Below are positions 10,776 through 23,500 of a stretch of 64,000 nt of DNA, in pieces (the first letter of the stretch is position 1; each line of letters starts with the position of its first letter). The stretch lies in assembly GCF_000003815.2 (NCBI RefSeq), contig NC_049989.1, positions 15,330,058 to 15,394,057 of the forward strand. Direction: 5' to 3'. Both the position numbers and the translations under genes were made by a program. Source of the stretch: Branchiostoma floridae (lineage: Eukaryota; Chordata; Leptocardii; Amphioxiformes; Branchiostomatidae). A model generated the notes under the pieces. That model saw only the letters and a program-made list of their open reading frames with translations, was not told the DNA's origin and made no database searches.

Positions 10776-12948
10776 TAAATATGGGAAAAAATGGCACAAA
10801 AGAAGTGTACACTATGTAAACTTGGACACATTGGAGTTAGAACTCGCTAGAATCAAGGAAGCGCTAGCTTGATCAAACCAGCTTGCTAGAATACGGTTTT
10901 CCTTTGAGCCTGAGAGCCATGTGGTTTGGCCATGAAAAATACGGCATTTGATATCACCATGTGCAATTTCTACATTGACAAAGTGTCTGCTTCGTTTGGC
11001 TTGTGTCTTTCTTATTGCAGCTTGAGATAGCATGTTTTGTACGACCTAATGAAATCTACAAGATCAGATGGGTTAATTACATACATAACTAGCTATCAAT
11101 AAAACTAACTGAGTTGAATGTAAAGAACAGTGTGCAAGCTATACATGTGCGCTAGGATCTTGGATTGTACAGGCGTTGCATTCTCGCTGGTGAAATGTTG
11201 TATATTTACATGCCAGGGTAATGATGTGTTTGTTATGTGTAGAGCAATCATACTTAATTATATTTTATAGGATTTAAAAGGGTTATAGATTTCATTATTA
11301 TATATATAACTGTTACATATATATATATATAGTCAGGTGTACATGTACATGTCATGCTTTATTTCTCCTATCTGGGTGTGGCAGGTTATATTAAGTTTTG
11401 TACATTCTAGTAGAAGCCTATGAAAACAGCCATGGAAAACATCTTTCTAAAACTGAGCCATTAGTTGTTGAAATGGAGCCTTTTCTCCTTAGTAAATTTG
11501 AACTTGGATGGAATTTTTTCAAACCAAGTCTGTATGAACATGGACATGTATAAACGGAGACTTGTGTCATCATTAGAAAAAGTTGTATTGGAATCAGGGT
11601 TACGAACTTACTACTAAATACTAGTATTATCTGCTGTTCCGCTTCATGTATTTTGTTTTCAACTGTAGCCGCTTTATGAATATGCCGTATAATGTACCCT
11701 TTTGTGTCCGTGCTACTATGATTGTAGTCTTTGTCCGAGGTGTTGAGATACTAGTATTTGGAGCTTGTAAATCCGTAATCTCCAACCAGATCCACGGTGC
11801 ATAATGTATAGTATCAAACTTCCCGTTTGACTCCCTTAGCCGGCTATACTCCCTGGCCAGCTTTGATACTATCTTATGGCACCGTAGGATCTGCTTGGAG
11901 ATTAGTAAATCTGAAGCACGGAGAGCGAGGAAGAATGATTCTTCATTTCTTATTGGTGTATGTGTTTCAGATTTTAGTAGATGGGCTTTAAGCATTGTTC
12001 TCTTGTAAAGAACATAGAACATGTAAACATTGGAAGGTTGCAAGCACATTTTGAAACAATTGGTGTAAGAATTTTTTATGCATTTACACAAATTCACTGT
12101 AATTACAATGTTGATTCATAGCAGAGTTTTGATTTGATTTGAAAATACTAGTTGTCAACTCAATTGTATAAAAAGGGTACCATTGCAGGGACAACTAATT
12201 ATAGTAAGGAAAGAAATATTACTTTGCTGTTGACATGAAATATGAGCATTTTTTGGCCTGATTAGAAATCAATGGAATTAATTTCACATGGTATAGTCTA
12301 CCAAATTTGCTATTTGGAAAAACGTTGAAATGTTTTCAAACAGACTACCTGGCATCCTCTTACTACAGTTCCTTTAATTTTTATGTAGATGTGGGCATGT
12401 TTTTTCTTAGATTTGGTGTATATATATATACAAGTATACAGTATATATAAATCCTGGTGCTTACACTGCTTAGCAATTATCCCATATAGCTATGAATGTA
12501 ATAAACCGTGGCCTTATTCACTTTATCCATGAGCTTTGGTTTAGTAGTGCGGGAAGGTGGGCTAATCTGTTTTTACATATTTTTGCAATGAATCATTTAG
12601 CCTTGGATATGCTAGAAAATGGAAACATGTACATGTAGTGTAATAAAATGCACCATGCCATTGAGTATAAAAATGATTGTGTGTTTGTCAAAGAGTGAAG
12701 AATTTTTAACATTGTTAAGTATAGCTACATACATTGTGTATGTAATGTTTACTTGTATCTGTTCAGTATAGCTACATACACTGAATGTACTGTTTATCAT
12801 TGATGTTGAGGATCCCTTTACAAAAATTCAAGGCAGATTGATGAATTCAATGCCTTTGTAATCTAGGATCTTTCCCGACCTAGAATCAGGAAGTCTTTTA
12901 CTTCAGCAGAGCCACATGTACATATTTTATTGACAACTACAATCTCTA

Positions 12949-13148
12949 CCAGACTACAAAGGTCGCTGGACAAACAGTAGAGATTGGCCAAATAGACAGA
13001 TAACGTGCAAGAGGAGATAGACGCGGCCTGGAACTTTGCACCTAGGTCGCATACTGTACCCTCCGGTCGGCTAACTCCTCTGACATGTAATCTGTCTATT
13101 TGGCCAATTTCTGCTGTTCTTCAATCAACTTCTTTGCCTGGTAGAGGC
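12949..13148. repeat. Long imperfect fold-back (arms about 75 nt)
   Basis: The left arm (about 12949-13023) and right arm (about 13078-13148) are inverted, with the best block ATTGGCCAAATAGACAGAT against its complement ATCTGTCTATTTGGCCAAT. The loop is GC-rich and about 50 nt. A transcript through it would form a long hairpin. Most likely a fold-back MITE; no target duplication was found. Confidence 0.75.
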
Positions 13149-14214
13149 TAGATGTCTAGTAAAATGAGCAGTAGTCAAGTTAGCAGTAGCTTATAGTTAT
13201 AGTGTATGTAGAATAGCTATCTCACTGTTGTCTTTGAGTCAAGACTTCCCGTTCACTTTTAGCACCAAAGACATTTTCAAGGCAACTTTGAAGCTCCTCG
13301 TAGCACAACGGTGGACAATAGACACCTGGAGTCCGACAGTAGCCGGTAGCAGGGAGGCATGGCGCGAATCAATAGCGCTCTGTAACGCAAGCCTGTTTTG
13401 TTACCGATAAGAAAGCGCCAAGCGTTTTGGTCAAGATTTTGTTACATGTTGATGATGGTGATCTTTGGGACTTGGGAGGCGACTGACCAAGCAAGTTACG
13501 GGTACTTATTCCAGTTGCGCCTGTGAATTTCAGTTTGCCGGGTACTGGGAGAAACTAATATGTGCCGCCATTCTAAGTTTACTGGGACAAGGACATGTAA
13601 CGGATACCAAACACACCCTAAACGTTTCAGACATTTAAAAGATTCTCCATTCTTGCTTGAGCTTGAGAAACTAGACTCTTGTGCATTGGCCTTTGACACA
13701 TCAATATGTGTCGTTCAGAGTAAAGTTACTGCTATTTACTCTAAAAGTAAACTTTACTTTACGATCGGCGAGGGCATCGTGCGTACAAAGGGCATGTGGT
13801 CTTTCAGGTATTTAAATCAAGAAAATTACTCACACAAACAGTTGTTTCAGGAATCATCATTGGCTAGACTTGAGGCTATCATGCAAATTATTCCGTGCAA
13901 CGTGATCCGTATTAACCAATCAAAACCACTAACAGGTACCCAATGAATCCTAATTGTTTGCAGGTCTCCCCACCACACAATCCTTCCGCCCAGACCCAGA
14001 CATACAAAATAGTTCCACCTGCGCTTTGTAGTCGCGGCACAAAATGCATGATTTTTGTTTATCTGTAACCAAAACAAGTTAACTAAAAAGTAATAGACTT
14101 CACAAGTAGCTAGGGTAATTAATTGAGACCGTCCGCTAGCATCAACCTACGGCTTGTGACTCCGGAACACGTCACACGCGGATGAATACAATTGGCGTTA
14201 TTTATGTAGCACGT

Positions 14215-14593
14215 CACGTGCAGCCATTTTGTTTGCTGGAAGAACGCAGAGTCTGGCGGCTGGAAGACCTCACAGGAGATCGCAGATTTCTTCGCTTTGC
14301 TGTCCGAAAATTCACGATTGGTGAATGGAAGAGTTGCACAAAGGTTTTCTGTAACTCGCCCTTCATTTTTAGCAGGAAATTCCACGCCACTTGGCTGAAA
14401 ACGTCCGGAGAGCTGTGACGGGCGGGAGAGTCCAACGCCGCATGACGCTGGTGGCAGACTTCAAAGGAATACCTCAGAATTTGCTTGGGAGCCGAATGGA
14501 ACCAGCATTCTCAACGGCGAGGAGCTCGAAGATGCTTGATATTTGAAGCCAGCAACCATCTTGGAGGTGTACAGGACGACTGAGGAAGGAAAT
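14215..14593 (+). promoter_or_regulatory. Probable MORC2 promoter and 5' untranslated region
   Basis: Upstream of the MORC2 start codon the sequence becomes GC- and CpG-richer than its surroundings. It contains CAGCCATTTTG (14221-14231), a YY1-type core in the minus sense, and ATTGGTGAAT (an inverted CCAAT core) near 14317. No TATA box is evident, as is usual for broadly expressed chromatin genes. The transcription start is not determined. Confidence 0.4.
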
Positions 14594-17500
14594 ATGGCTC
14601 AATATAGTGGATTGAGCCGGGCACAACTTACCTTTGACTATCTGCATACGAACTCGTGAGTGGGGTGTTCATCCAAGCCTTGTTTGTTACAAATTTTATG
14701 CGCCAACCAAAGGCCTCATGGTTTGGCTGTGAAACAGTCAAAAGGATACACCTCTCCAAAAGCTACACAGATCTTCTTCGTACCCTTAGCGTGAAAGATT
14801 ATCTCATCTCTTTACGTTGTGGTTTGATTCTCGACGGCAGACGACGTTTGAAAGGCCCTGTCGCTCCGTTCGTGTTAGTTGATATTTTACAGAAGGCGAC
14901 CCCATAGAAATGGACCGACGGGTGGGGCATGGGCAGGCAATGTCTGCTGCCTTCCCCGATATCTGTGAGATGAATACGTACCTCTGTGTGTATCAGAAAT
15001 CTCACGTTTAGTTATATTCATAGTCTATATGAACAAGAGATATGAATATTCCGTTGCTGCCGTATTTGCATGTGTCCTTCAGGTGGTGAGAAAAATATCA
15101 AACGGATTCCCATAATTTTAAAATTCAGCACCGCTCAGAGGCCTCTTTGGCGGCGCCGACGTTGGATCACATGTCAGAGGCCCTGTAAGGTTTTCTTTAA
15201 CCGTTTGGAAAGAATGGCAGGTGTGATGAAGCATTTGTTGTACAAGAAGAATCGCCACGAGAAGCAAGGCCGTAATTTGTAATCCATGTTTTCTTTTGTT
15301 TTAGAACCACCCACGAATTTTTGTTTGGAGCCCTTGCAGAGCTGGTGGACAATGCAAGGTGAATATGCTTCGCTGGATTAACATTATTTCCTTCCGTTCT
15401 GTTCTCCATAGCACGATCTGTCATGTTGCCTTTCGTGTCATACAGTCACTGAACAGGAATAGGGAAGTACATATAAAGATCGTATTTCCTGTTTAAAGTG
15501 AAACCTTTTTGCGAGGATTTGGTGCGATGACATCATTCTCTTCCGTTGCGTCAGTGCGACAGCAAAAATCATGCGATATTTTTACATCGAAGATTAGATA
15601 AACAGATCGAGATACTAGAATATCACGTTTAAAGCAGGATAAAATTCACAGGAGGAATACGCATGTAAAAAAAAGGTTTTGCATTTACAAGAAGGTAGGT
15701 AAAACTGAAACGTTTTGCATAGATTTTTCTCTCGCTACGTTGCAAGGGATTCTTGGAAGGTCTGTTCCGAATGAAGAAGCAGAAAGAAGGGAATCTCCAC
15801 AAAATTAATAGGGCGAAGCCAAATACTGCCGTAGGCTGGAAGCTAATGATCCCCATATGGTGACCACCGGTATCAATGCCTGCAATCGGCGACACCCCAC
15901 GAAATCTGATCTTTTAGCACACGTAAAGCATTGCTTTCATGAAAAACAATCTTTATGCATGGTAATGATTAGATTTCTTGTGTGAAATGAATCAAAAGTT
16001 ATGAATCCTAGATTGGCCAGGCATTGGGAATGAGTTTTCCACAGCAAGTCCTTGGGTTGCCAGGCTGTGTAATCAACAACTGTGAATTGTCATTGCTGCC
16101 TCAGACTTGAGACCTATCTGAATCTTTTGAATATTACAATACCTCCAATTATATGCCATACCAGTCACCATGGCTGTAACACTAGAGATTCAGACACAAC
16201 AGTCTTCAATTCATTAGTAATTCAAGGGAAAACCTCTGAATGTATATGCCTACACTGATAGTTTATAAGTGAGTGGGACAGACATGTGATTTATAGTTTC
16301 CCATGAAGATACACAATATTAGTAGTGATGTGTTGGTACCATTAAACTCTTTGCTGATCAATGTTCTTCATCGCTTACCTTGACAGGGATGCTGCTGCAA
16401 CGAAAATCCATGTGTACACAGGTTTGTATGGATCCCACCATTTGCTTCCTGTCTCCTCTTTCAACAAATGGAACACAGAATTATCTTACCATACAAACAG
16501 CCTTACAGCAGTGCCATATATTATTTCTTTTTAAGCTGGTGTTGTTTGAAGTTAAGTAAACATACTAGCATCCAAACATAACAAAGTTCCCATGGCATCC
16601 TATGGTTGAAAAAAAAAAAAGCTTGCGTGACTTTTCATAGTAGGTGGTTAATTATATTATCCAGAACTTTGTTAAAATGTAACACCTGTGCATGAGGACC
16701 ACAGTAATGGTATCTAGTTGGTTACTTGCTGTTCTTAAGGAAGTGAACTTTGGTTTGATTGAATCACCAGTTACATAACCCTATTAGTATGACTATGAGG
16801 AAGCTGGAAGCCATCAAAGGAAAGGAAACTTCATTGTACAGTGCATGTCAATCTGATTCTGAATATAGTCCTTAGGAAATGTTACATTGGTGAAATAAAG
16901 AAGTATTGTTAGCAGTAACAATGCTTATTTTGAAATGGTCCCAACCAACCTGCCATAAAAAGGTATGGCAAGCACTCATTCTGGGGACAGGGCTCATCAG
17001 TATTCAGCAGGCAACATCAATAGATATTCAATCTTCTATCTGCCTGGATTTTGATGTAGAAGTGAGACGCACGCAAGGTATTTGAAGCTAAGACACAGCT
17101 GTGCAGGAAAAGAAGAATATCTTTTTGGTCTATGATAATGGGTTCAATTAGCATCAATTGAATTTTCAGCCGTGTATGAGCGCTGAACTTGAAAATACAC
17201 AAAAAAGAGCTTGCTTGTTCCGAAGTCAAGCATCCTCTGTGGTACAGGATGTGGTGGATTCGCAACAATAACTCAGATTCTATCAGTCATTCAGTACTAT
17301 GAATGGAGGCATAGGTTTATTTTGTGTTTATGGTCTTTTGGTTCAGTCATTAGCAGCAATTTTCCACCAGAGCTAAATCTTCTTACCTGCGGTTGTGTCG
17401 CTCAGAAGAGCTGCTGACGTGAGGATACACTACTTGGAAGATACACACCCAGGGATGTAATACACCATCCAATAAGCCTCCATCTTCAATGGGCCTTGTG

Positions 17501-20500
17501 CACAGTGTAGAAGAAAAGACTGCTCAACAGAAGACAATAAAGACTTCACCCAAAGGAAAGGTGCATTCAGCCATGGAGCGCATCACTGCTTTTCACGGAT
17601 AAGCCCATGTCTTGAATGTTACTAAGGCACTAGTTGGCAGGATGTCAGCTATTTTGATATGGAATCCGTTGTCTCCTTTTTTTCAAACTCTGAGCTTGCA
17701 CTGCATCAAGGGAAAAGCTAACACCTGGCAATCAAGATGATGTGTAGTGTGTCCGACCCTCGTGTGTTGTCGAGTTACAGCAATGTGGATTTCATTGGCT
17801 CTGCCGAACAAGTACGCAAAAGAGCCATGTATCATGAATCATGCAAATGAGGAAGCTGCAGAACAGTGTGGAATGGTCATTGTACTTTGCCCAGTTGTCA
17901 GTTACTATGTGTATTCTTACAGTGACATGCTTATGGGCGTATGCTCATGGACATGTCTACTTCGTCATGGCAGAAGATACCGTATAGCGGATACATACAG
18001 TTGAAGTGCTCGTTGATGTTTCCTGGTATAGTGTAAACACATTCAAAAATCATTTTGGCAACACAAGTGATGTAAACAATGCTTTTTCTTCCTGGAAGAA
18101 TAGCAAGTAACCAATGCATTGGGTACAACGTATCAGAAGAAAAGCCTGAATATGCAAATTTAATACCCATCGCAGCGGGTGTGTTGTTTACAATGTTGTC
18201 TGAGATCACTAATTAGTCTGTCACCACGGCGGCACTGCTGCATGTTTATTGCTATACTATATATTGTTTATTTAGTGCCCAAGAAGGAGGTCCGTGGTGG
18301 ATACCTGTTATGTTTCCTGGATGATGGGGAGGGCATGGATCCAGGTATGTTTACGCAAAAAAAGATTCAATGAAATACATAATAAAAATGCGAGGTAAGA
18401 CGGTTGATGCCTCAGTATTCATACAAATATTACGGGACCCACTTCCTTTAAGGGCATTGCTGTTTTTATGGAATTCATACGAGTTTTAGTTGTACAATGT
18501 ATTCTCTAGAACTCGTAGGAATTCCATAAAATTTGTATGAAGACTTGGGCATCCCTGTACAAGCCAGCTATATTAATCACAAGTTAAACATCATACACAA
18601 GAGGAGGATCTTGTTTCGTATACTTTAATTACTTGACTTGGTAATCACGGACCAGTTTTTTTTTATGACAACCATTCAAAGGAATACAAATACGGAGAAA
18701 GTCCATGTTACTTAAACATTGATTTAACAGTTAACCCCGTTGAACAGGTGAGGCTGCCAGTGTCATCCAGTTCGGGAAGTCCTCGAAGAGAGCCGTAGAC
18801 TCCCAGATGATTGGCCAATATGGAAATGGCCTGAAGTCGTAAGTAGTTGGATAGAAGTTGTATTTTCTTAATATTTTTTATTTTATTGCAGTTCTATGCT
18901 GCTTTGTTGGTAGACACAGATTTCGAACTGCCAATTTTCTGTTCTTAAAATACTGTAGATTGGGTGGTGATAAACATATCGACATGTCATTTTGATGATT
19001 TAGCGGAATATACAACCCTTAACATTGATGATTCTTGTGCAATGACTATGTATTCCAACTACGCAGAGGATCCATGAGAATAGGAAAGGACTTCATTCTG
19101 TTCACCAAGAAGAGGAACACAAAGAGCATTGTGTTTTTGTCGAGAACATTCCACCAAGAGGAGAAAATCGACGAGGTATATAGATAATTCCTTAGTTGGG
19201 TAGCCACGATTGCAGCAGGCTTCCTTGAGGATAGGTTTCCTTCAGGAAAGCTGTTGGGGAGGTTTTATACTACATTTATTGATATCAACAGGATCTATAA
19301 GTGAGGGTCAAATACAAACAATTTCACCTAGCCTGGGTACCACATAGATAGTAGTTCCCTCTGATATTTATTATACAGTATACACAGTCGCTTGTCGCTC
19401 GGACTTTTTTTAACACACTTCATATATATAGTCACTTCTCTGCTATTCTGTCTGACATTGACATCTTGGGAACCTTGACATCTCTAACAAATTTTGAACT
19501 GGTCCCTACACATGAGTGAATCAAGGAATGGGTTCATGCGCTTGTTTGAACCCATGCCTTTTTTTGCTCATTAGCTGGTGTCACCAGCAAAATATTTGAA
19601 TATACAGTTCTCCAGACGGGTAGCAGAAACAAACAAAGGAGTGGACTACTACCCGAATGGTACCCAGGCTAAGATTGTCCACAGTTATGTAAAAGAAGTG
19701 GTTTTTATCAATTTCATAGACGGTACAGCTTTGAATTAGTACCATACCTTGTAGTTTCACTAATACATGCATAGTTTGTAAGGAACTTAGTAAGGGAAAA
19801 TACCTTAAATAACAACAGTTGCTACAAGAAGGTTCATCTCAGTTGTCAACAGCGAAATCTTGCTTGTGTTGAAATATGAAATAACATTGAGCAGGTTTGA
19901 AATATTTGTCAATCTATATTGAATTTGATCATGTGTAGAAGAGAACGCAAAAATTTGTAAGCACATGAAGCAATTTTGGAAATATTTAAAGCATGGCCAT
20001 ATATAGGAAAGGGTTGACATTCATCATTGGACCATGAGGTACGTTGAGATGTGTGCGCCATAGACAATCAACTAACTGCTCTTGTAAGGAAGCTTTTCCT
20101 CATTAAGCATGCGAATTAAGTCCAAATTTGCATAATAAACACTTTATTATGTACATCTCTGGAAAAAATACCTGCATGCTAAATATCATGGAAAGCCATC
20201 TTTCCTATGTTCCGTTATGCTCCTTTGAAGATTTTGACAAAATTGCCCTGCAGTTCCGGAGCAAGCCGCAAGATGGCCCAAACTTACATCACTTCTTCCT
20301 TACATCACAAGCTATCCACCACCAAAAAATCAAGACCATTGCAAGTGCAGGTCAAAAGATACAAAAAATGAAAGTTCTGCTGCAGTACCAAGGTCACATA
20401 CCAGGGGCCCAAAGACAACCTTGACCTTCGTCTTCCCAAACCCTACTCACGTACCAAGTATCATTTAAATCAAACGAGAGGTTATTGAGTTATGCTGACA

Positions 20501-23500
20501 ACAAGTATCCGGACGCACAGACAGACACACACACACAGACACACCAAAAACTATACCTCCATTTTTTCAATCATGGAGGTATTAAATAATAAAGAATTGA
20601 TGTGCTATTTTTGCACACAAAGTAGAAAGCTTACCAACAAGCTTTGGATCTGTCCTTTGATCCTTCTCAGGTTCAATGACCCAAATCCTATGTCACATGA
20701 CCTGGATGGAAGTGTCACATCAGCGACAGGTCAAAGGTGGTCGGTAGTCAGTATCAGCCCCCGTCTCGGCCTCTTATACTTCTATAGCTAACAATTACAT
20801 TAGTATATATCATTTCAATTACTGCAGATGAATTTTCATTTGAATAAAGAATATCTATGTGTTGGTTTGTGTGGATGATATGTTAGTAAGTACGTATGTA
20901 ATGTATGTAATGGTTTCAACAGGTGATAGTGCCATTGCCATCATGGGATATGGACAGCAACAGGCCCATCGCCAAGTCTGCGAAGCAGCAAGAAAAGGTA
21001 TGGTCACAATGGCAGTACATTGCCCATGGAAACATAACTAGGTCTGTATAAGAGATTGGAAGAACCCAGTTTGAAGAAGTGTGCTCACATAAATTGTCAA
21101 GATCTGTGTCACTGGAGGAGTTGCGAAGTGTCTTGTCCGATACAGAGGAAAATAAAAGATCAATTTCTGTAAATGCACAAATAATGCGTGGGCACAGATG
21201 TGATTGGGCTGTAGCTGGAAGCATTCAGGAGACCAAATATTACAAGTTGTCCAACTAGTCTTGTGATTAGCCATGCATACCATATGTGTGCACTCGTGCT
21301 TATGGTTATACCCTTAGGAAAATGATCAAATTTATCATACTGTTGACAAATAAGTAATGTTACAAACTTCCGCATTTTTTAATACTAGTGGAAAGTCAAA
21401 ATAGTGCAAAGTAATGCTAATCCGGACTTTACAATCTTGTAGAAAGCGTGCTTGGCGATAGCAATTCTTTTGCAGTTGGACTTACCTACTCACAGACTTT
21501 GACACATTTTGACAATGTTTTGGATATGAAAGTGATGGAATTTATCTTGATTTTACCAGTACTTAACAGAGATTGATATCATCACCAAGTACTCGCCCTT
21601 CAAGTCTGAGAAGGAAATCCATGAGCAGTTTGACAAAATAGATGGAGAATCAGGTAGGTTCAGGCCTCAAACATCAGCTATGAATATAAAGCTAGTATGT
21701 ACGTAAGCAAATAATAGCTATAAATATTTCTGTCATACATATTCATTGAGTATGCATGCAGTTGATACCAAGATAGTACCGGTAGGTTATATTGTATGTT
21801 TATACGGCAAGGGCAAACATCAATCATAAAACTGCATGCAATGAAAAACACTCACTATGTCATCTACATGAATACAGCAATAAAAAAAAAGTGTTGGAAA
21901 GAGATTTTATATGTTATTTCTATACACAAAAGCCCTCCCAGTTACCAACAAGCTTTTACTGAGTCCTCTTATTATGTCCAGTTGAATGACCTGAAGCCTT
22001 TGACTTTAACGAAGGTTAGATGTCAGCAGTGGGTTAAAGACGCAATCAGTAATGGAGATCAATTGAGATCCTTGTACTGTAACTTGTAAAATAACAGACA
22101 AACATGTTAACAATGTTGTAGGTACCCTGGTTATCATCTACCACATGATGTTGCTTGACAATGGGGAGCCTGAGCTGGATGTGACGACCAACTCTGTTGA
22201 TATCCTGATGGCCAACGTGGACAAGGATGATGACAGGTAGAAAGTAGTCGTTAAATTGTAACGTCCAGACACAAAATAGACCTATTTCATACTGGATCTT
22301 TTGGTTGAGGGGCCACAGGTGTCCGGAAGTTTGCACCCACCTATTACTGGGTACTCTCTTTCAGTAAAATTGCTTAGGATTCGGATGATTGATAAACACT
22401 GTTCAGCATATCTCATGATTATTAAAATTTGAGGATTAGCTGATGTTGATGGGCGTTACACTTAATTCGCAGTGTTCCTCCTGAAAAGCGGTCCTTCCGA
22501 GCGTACACGGCTGTGCTGTATATCGAACCGCGGATGAAGATCTACATCAACGGGAGCAAAGTGTGTACCAGGAGGCTGGCCAGCTGCTTGTACAAGCCGA
22601 AGTGAGTGACTGATACAAGGAATATACTAGTAGTACACCAGATCTTACCTCTGTTCTTACTAATCCGACTGTTTGCCTGATTTTGTTTGATGTTGAATAT
22701 ACATTGTGTTGCCATTGCTTGTTTTACCTTTGGTGCTGTCTGTACTCATGGAGTGATGTGTACTGTAAATACTTACGATGTCCGTTATGGGTAATGTTTC
22801 CACTGGTAACAACAGGATGTTGTAAATACTGCCGCTAAAAATAAACCTGTTCTCTAATATGCAGGATGTACAAGTACAGCTCCAACAGATTTAAGACTAG
22901 ATCTGAGAAGGAGGCAGCGAAGGCCTATCATGAAGCACAGATGGGTAGGTTTTCTTCTTTCCACCCTTCAATTAAAAAATATAACCTAAGTGACTTGACC
23001 GCCGCACTGTGGTGTGCTGTTATGTAGAATACTTAAGTACCTTTCTTACCTGTTAGCACAGTGGGCAAAATATCAAGAGGCAACTAGTGGGCCAAATTCC
23101 GGAAAGTATAGTTATGTGATTAGGAAAGATTACATTCTATGAATGTCAAAAGAGAAGAGGCTTGAAATATGATACTATTGTGTCATCCATTGCAGCTGAA
23201 GAGAAAGCTAGGGATGCAGAGAGCAAGGCCAGGTGAGTTGAAAGAAACATACTTACACCTCTCCTTTTCTGTCTTACATCTATATGCAATTATGGCACTT
23301 AAACAACATCTAAAGATATATTTTTTAGTGTTTGTATCTGTTTTTATTAGTACATTGTACATGTAGGTGTCTTCCAATAGCAATGTCTCGTTAGGAAATT
23401 CATATCTTGGGTATAACAGGTGTAATTTTTTTTCTGTTGTTGTACAGAGACCTGCAGAACAAAGTAGGACCCGTGGCCCCAAAAGATCAAAGAGTGAGTA

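Larger units (their letters stand above)
9794..14100. other. TMEM248 3' region and intergenic spacer
   Basis: The 3' untranslated region of TMEM248 begins at 9794. AATAAA hexamers occur at 11098-11103 and 12500-12505, but I cannot tell which is used. The stretch also has a TA-rich microsatellite (about 11300-11332), the miniature element at 10563-10775 and the fold-back at 12949-13148. No further gene is recognisable; a 156-codon minus-strand frame at 11627-12097 is discussed under rejected items. Confidence 0.6.

Noticed and set aside
11627-12097. 156-codon minus-strand open frame between TMEM248 and MORC2
   Set aside because: No recognisable domain, no supporting exon structure, AT-rich and with a length that one chance frame could reach in a window of this size and composition.
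13560-13946. 128-codon plus-strand frame before MORC2
   Set aside because: No domain recognised, no splice context, does not resemble an N-terminal extension of MORC2, whose start exon is clear at 14594.
20672-20730. Possible extra MORC2 exon (acceptor TTCTCAG before [11 protein letters not shown]-like sequence)
   Set aside because: In the phase required after exon 6 it hits a stop, while the exon at 20923-20997 gives the expected VIVPLPSW block in frame.
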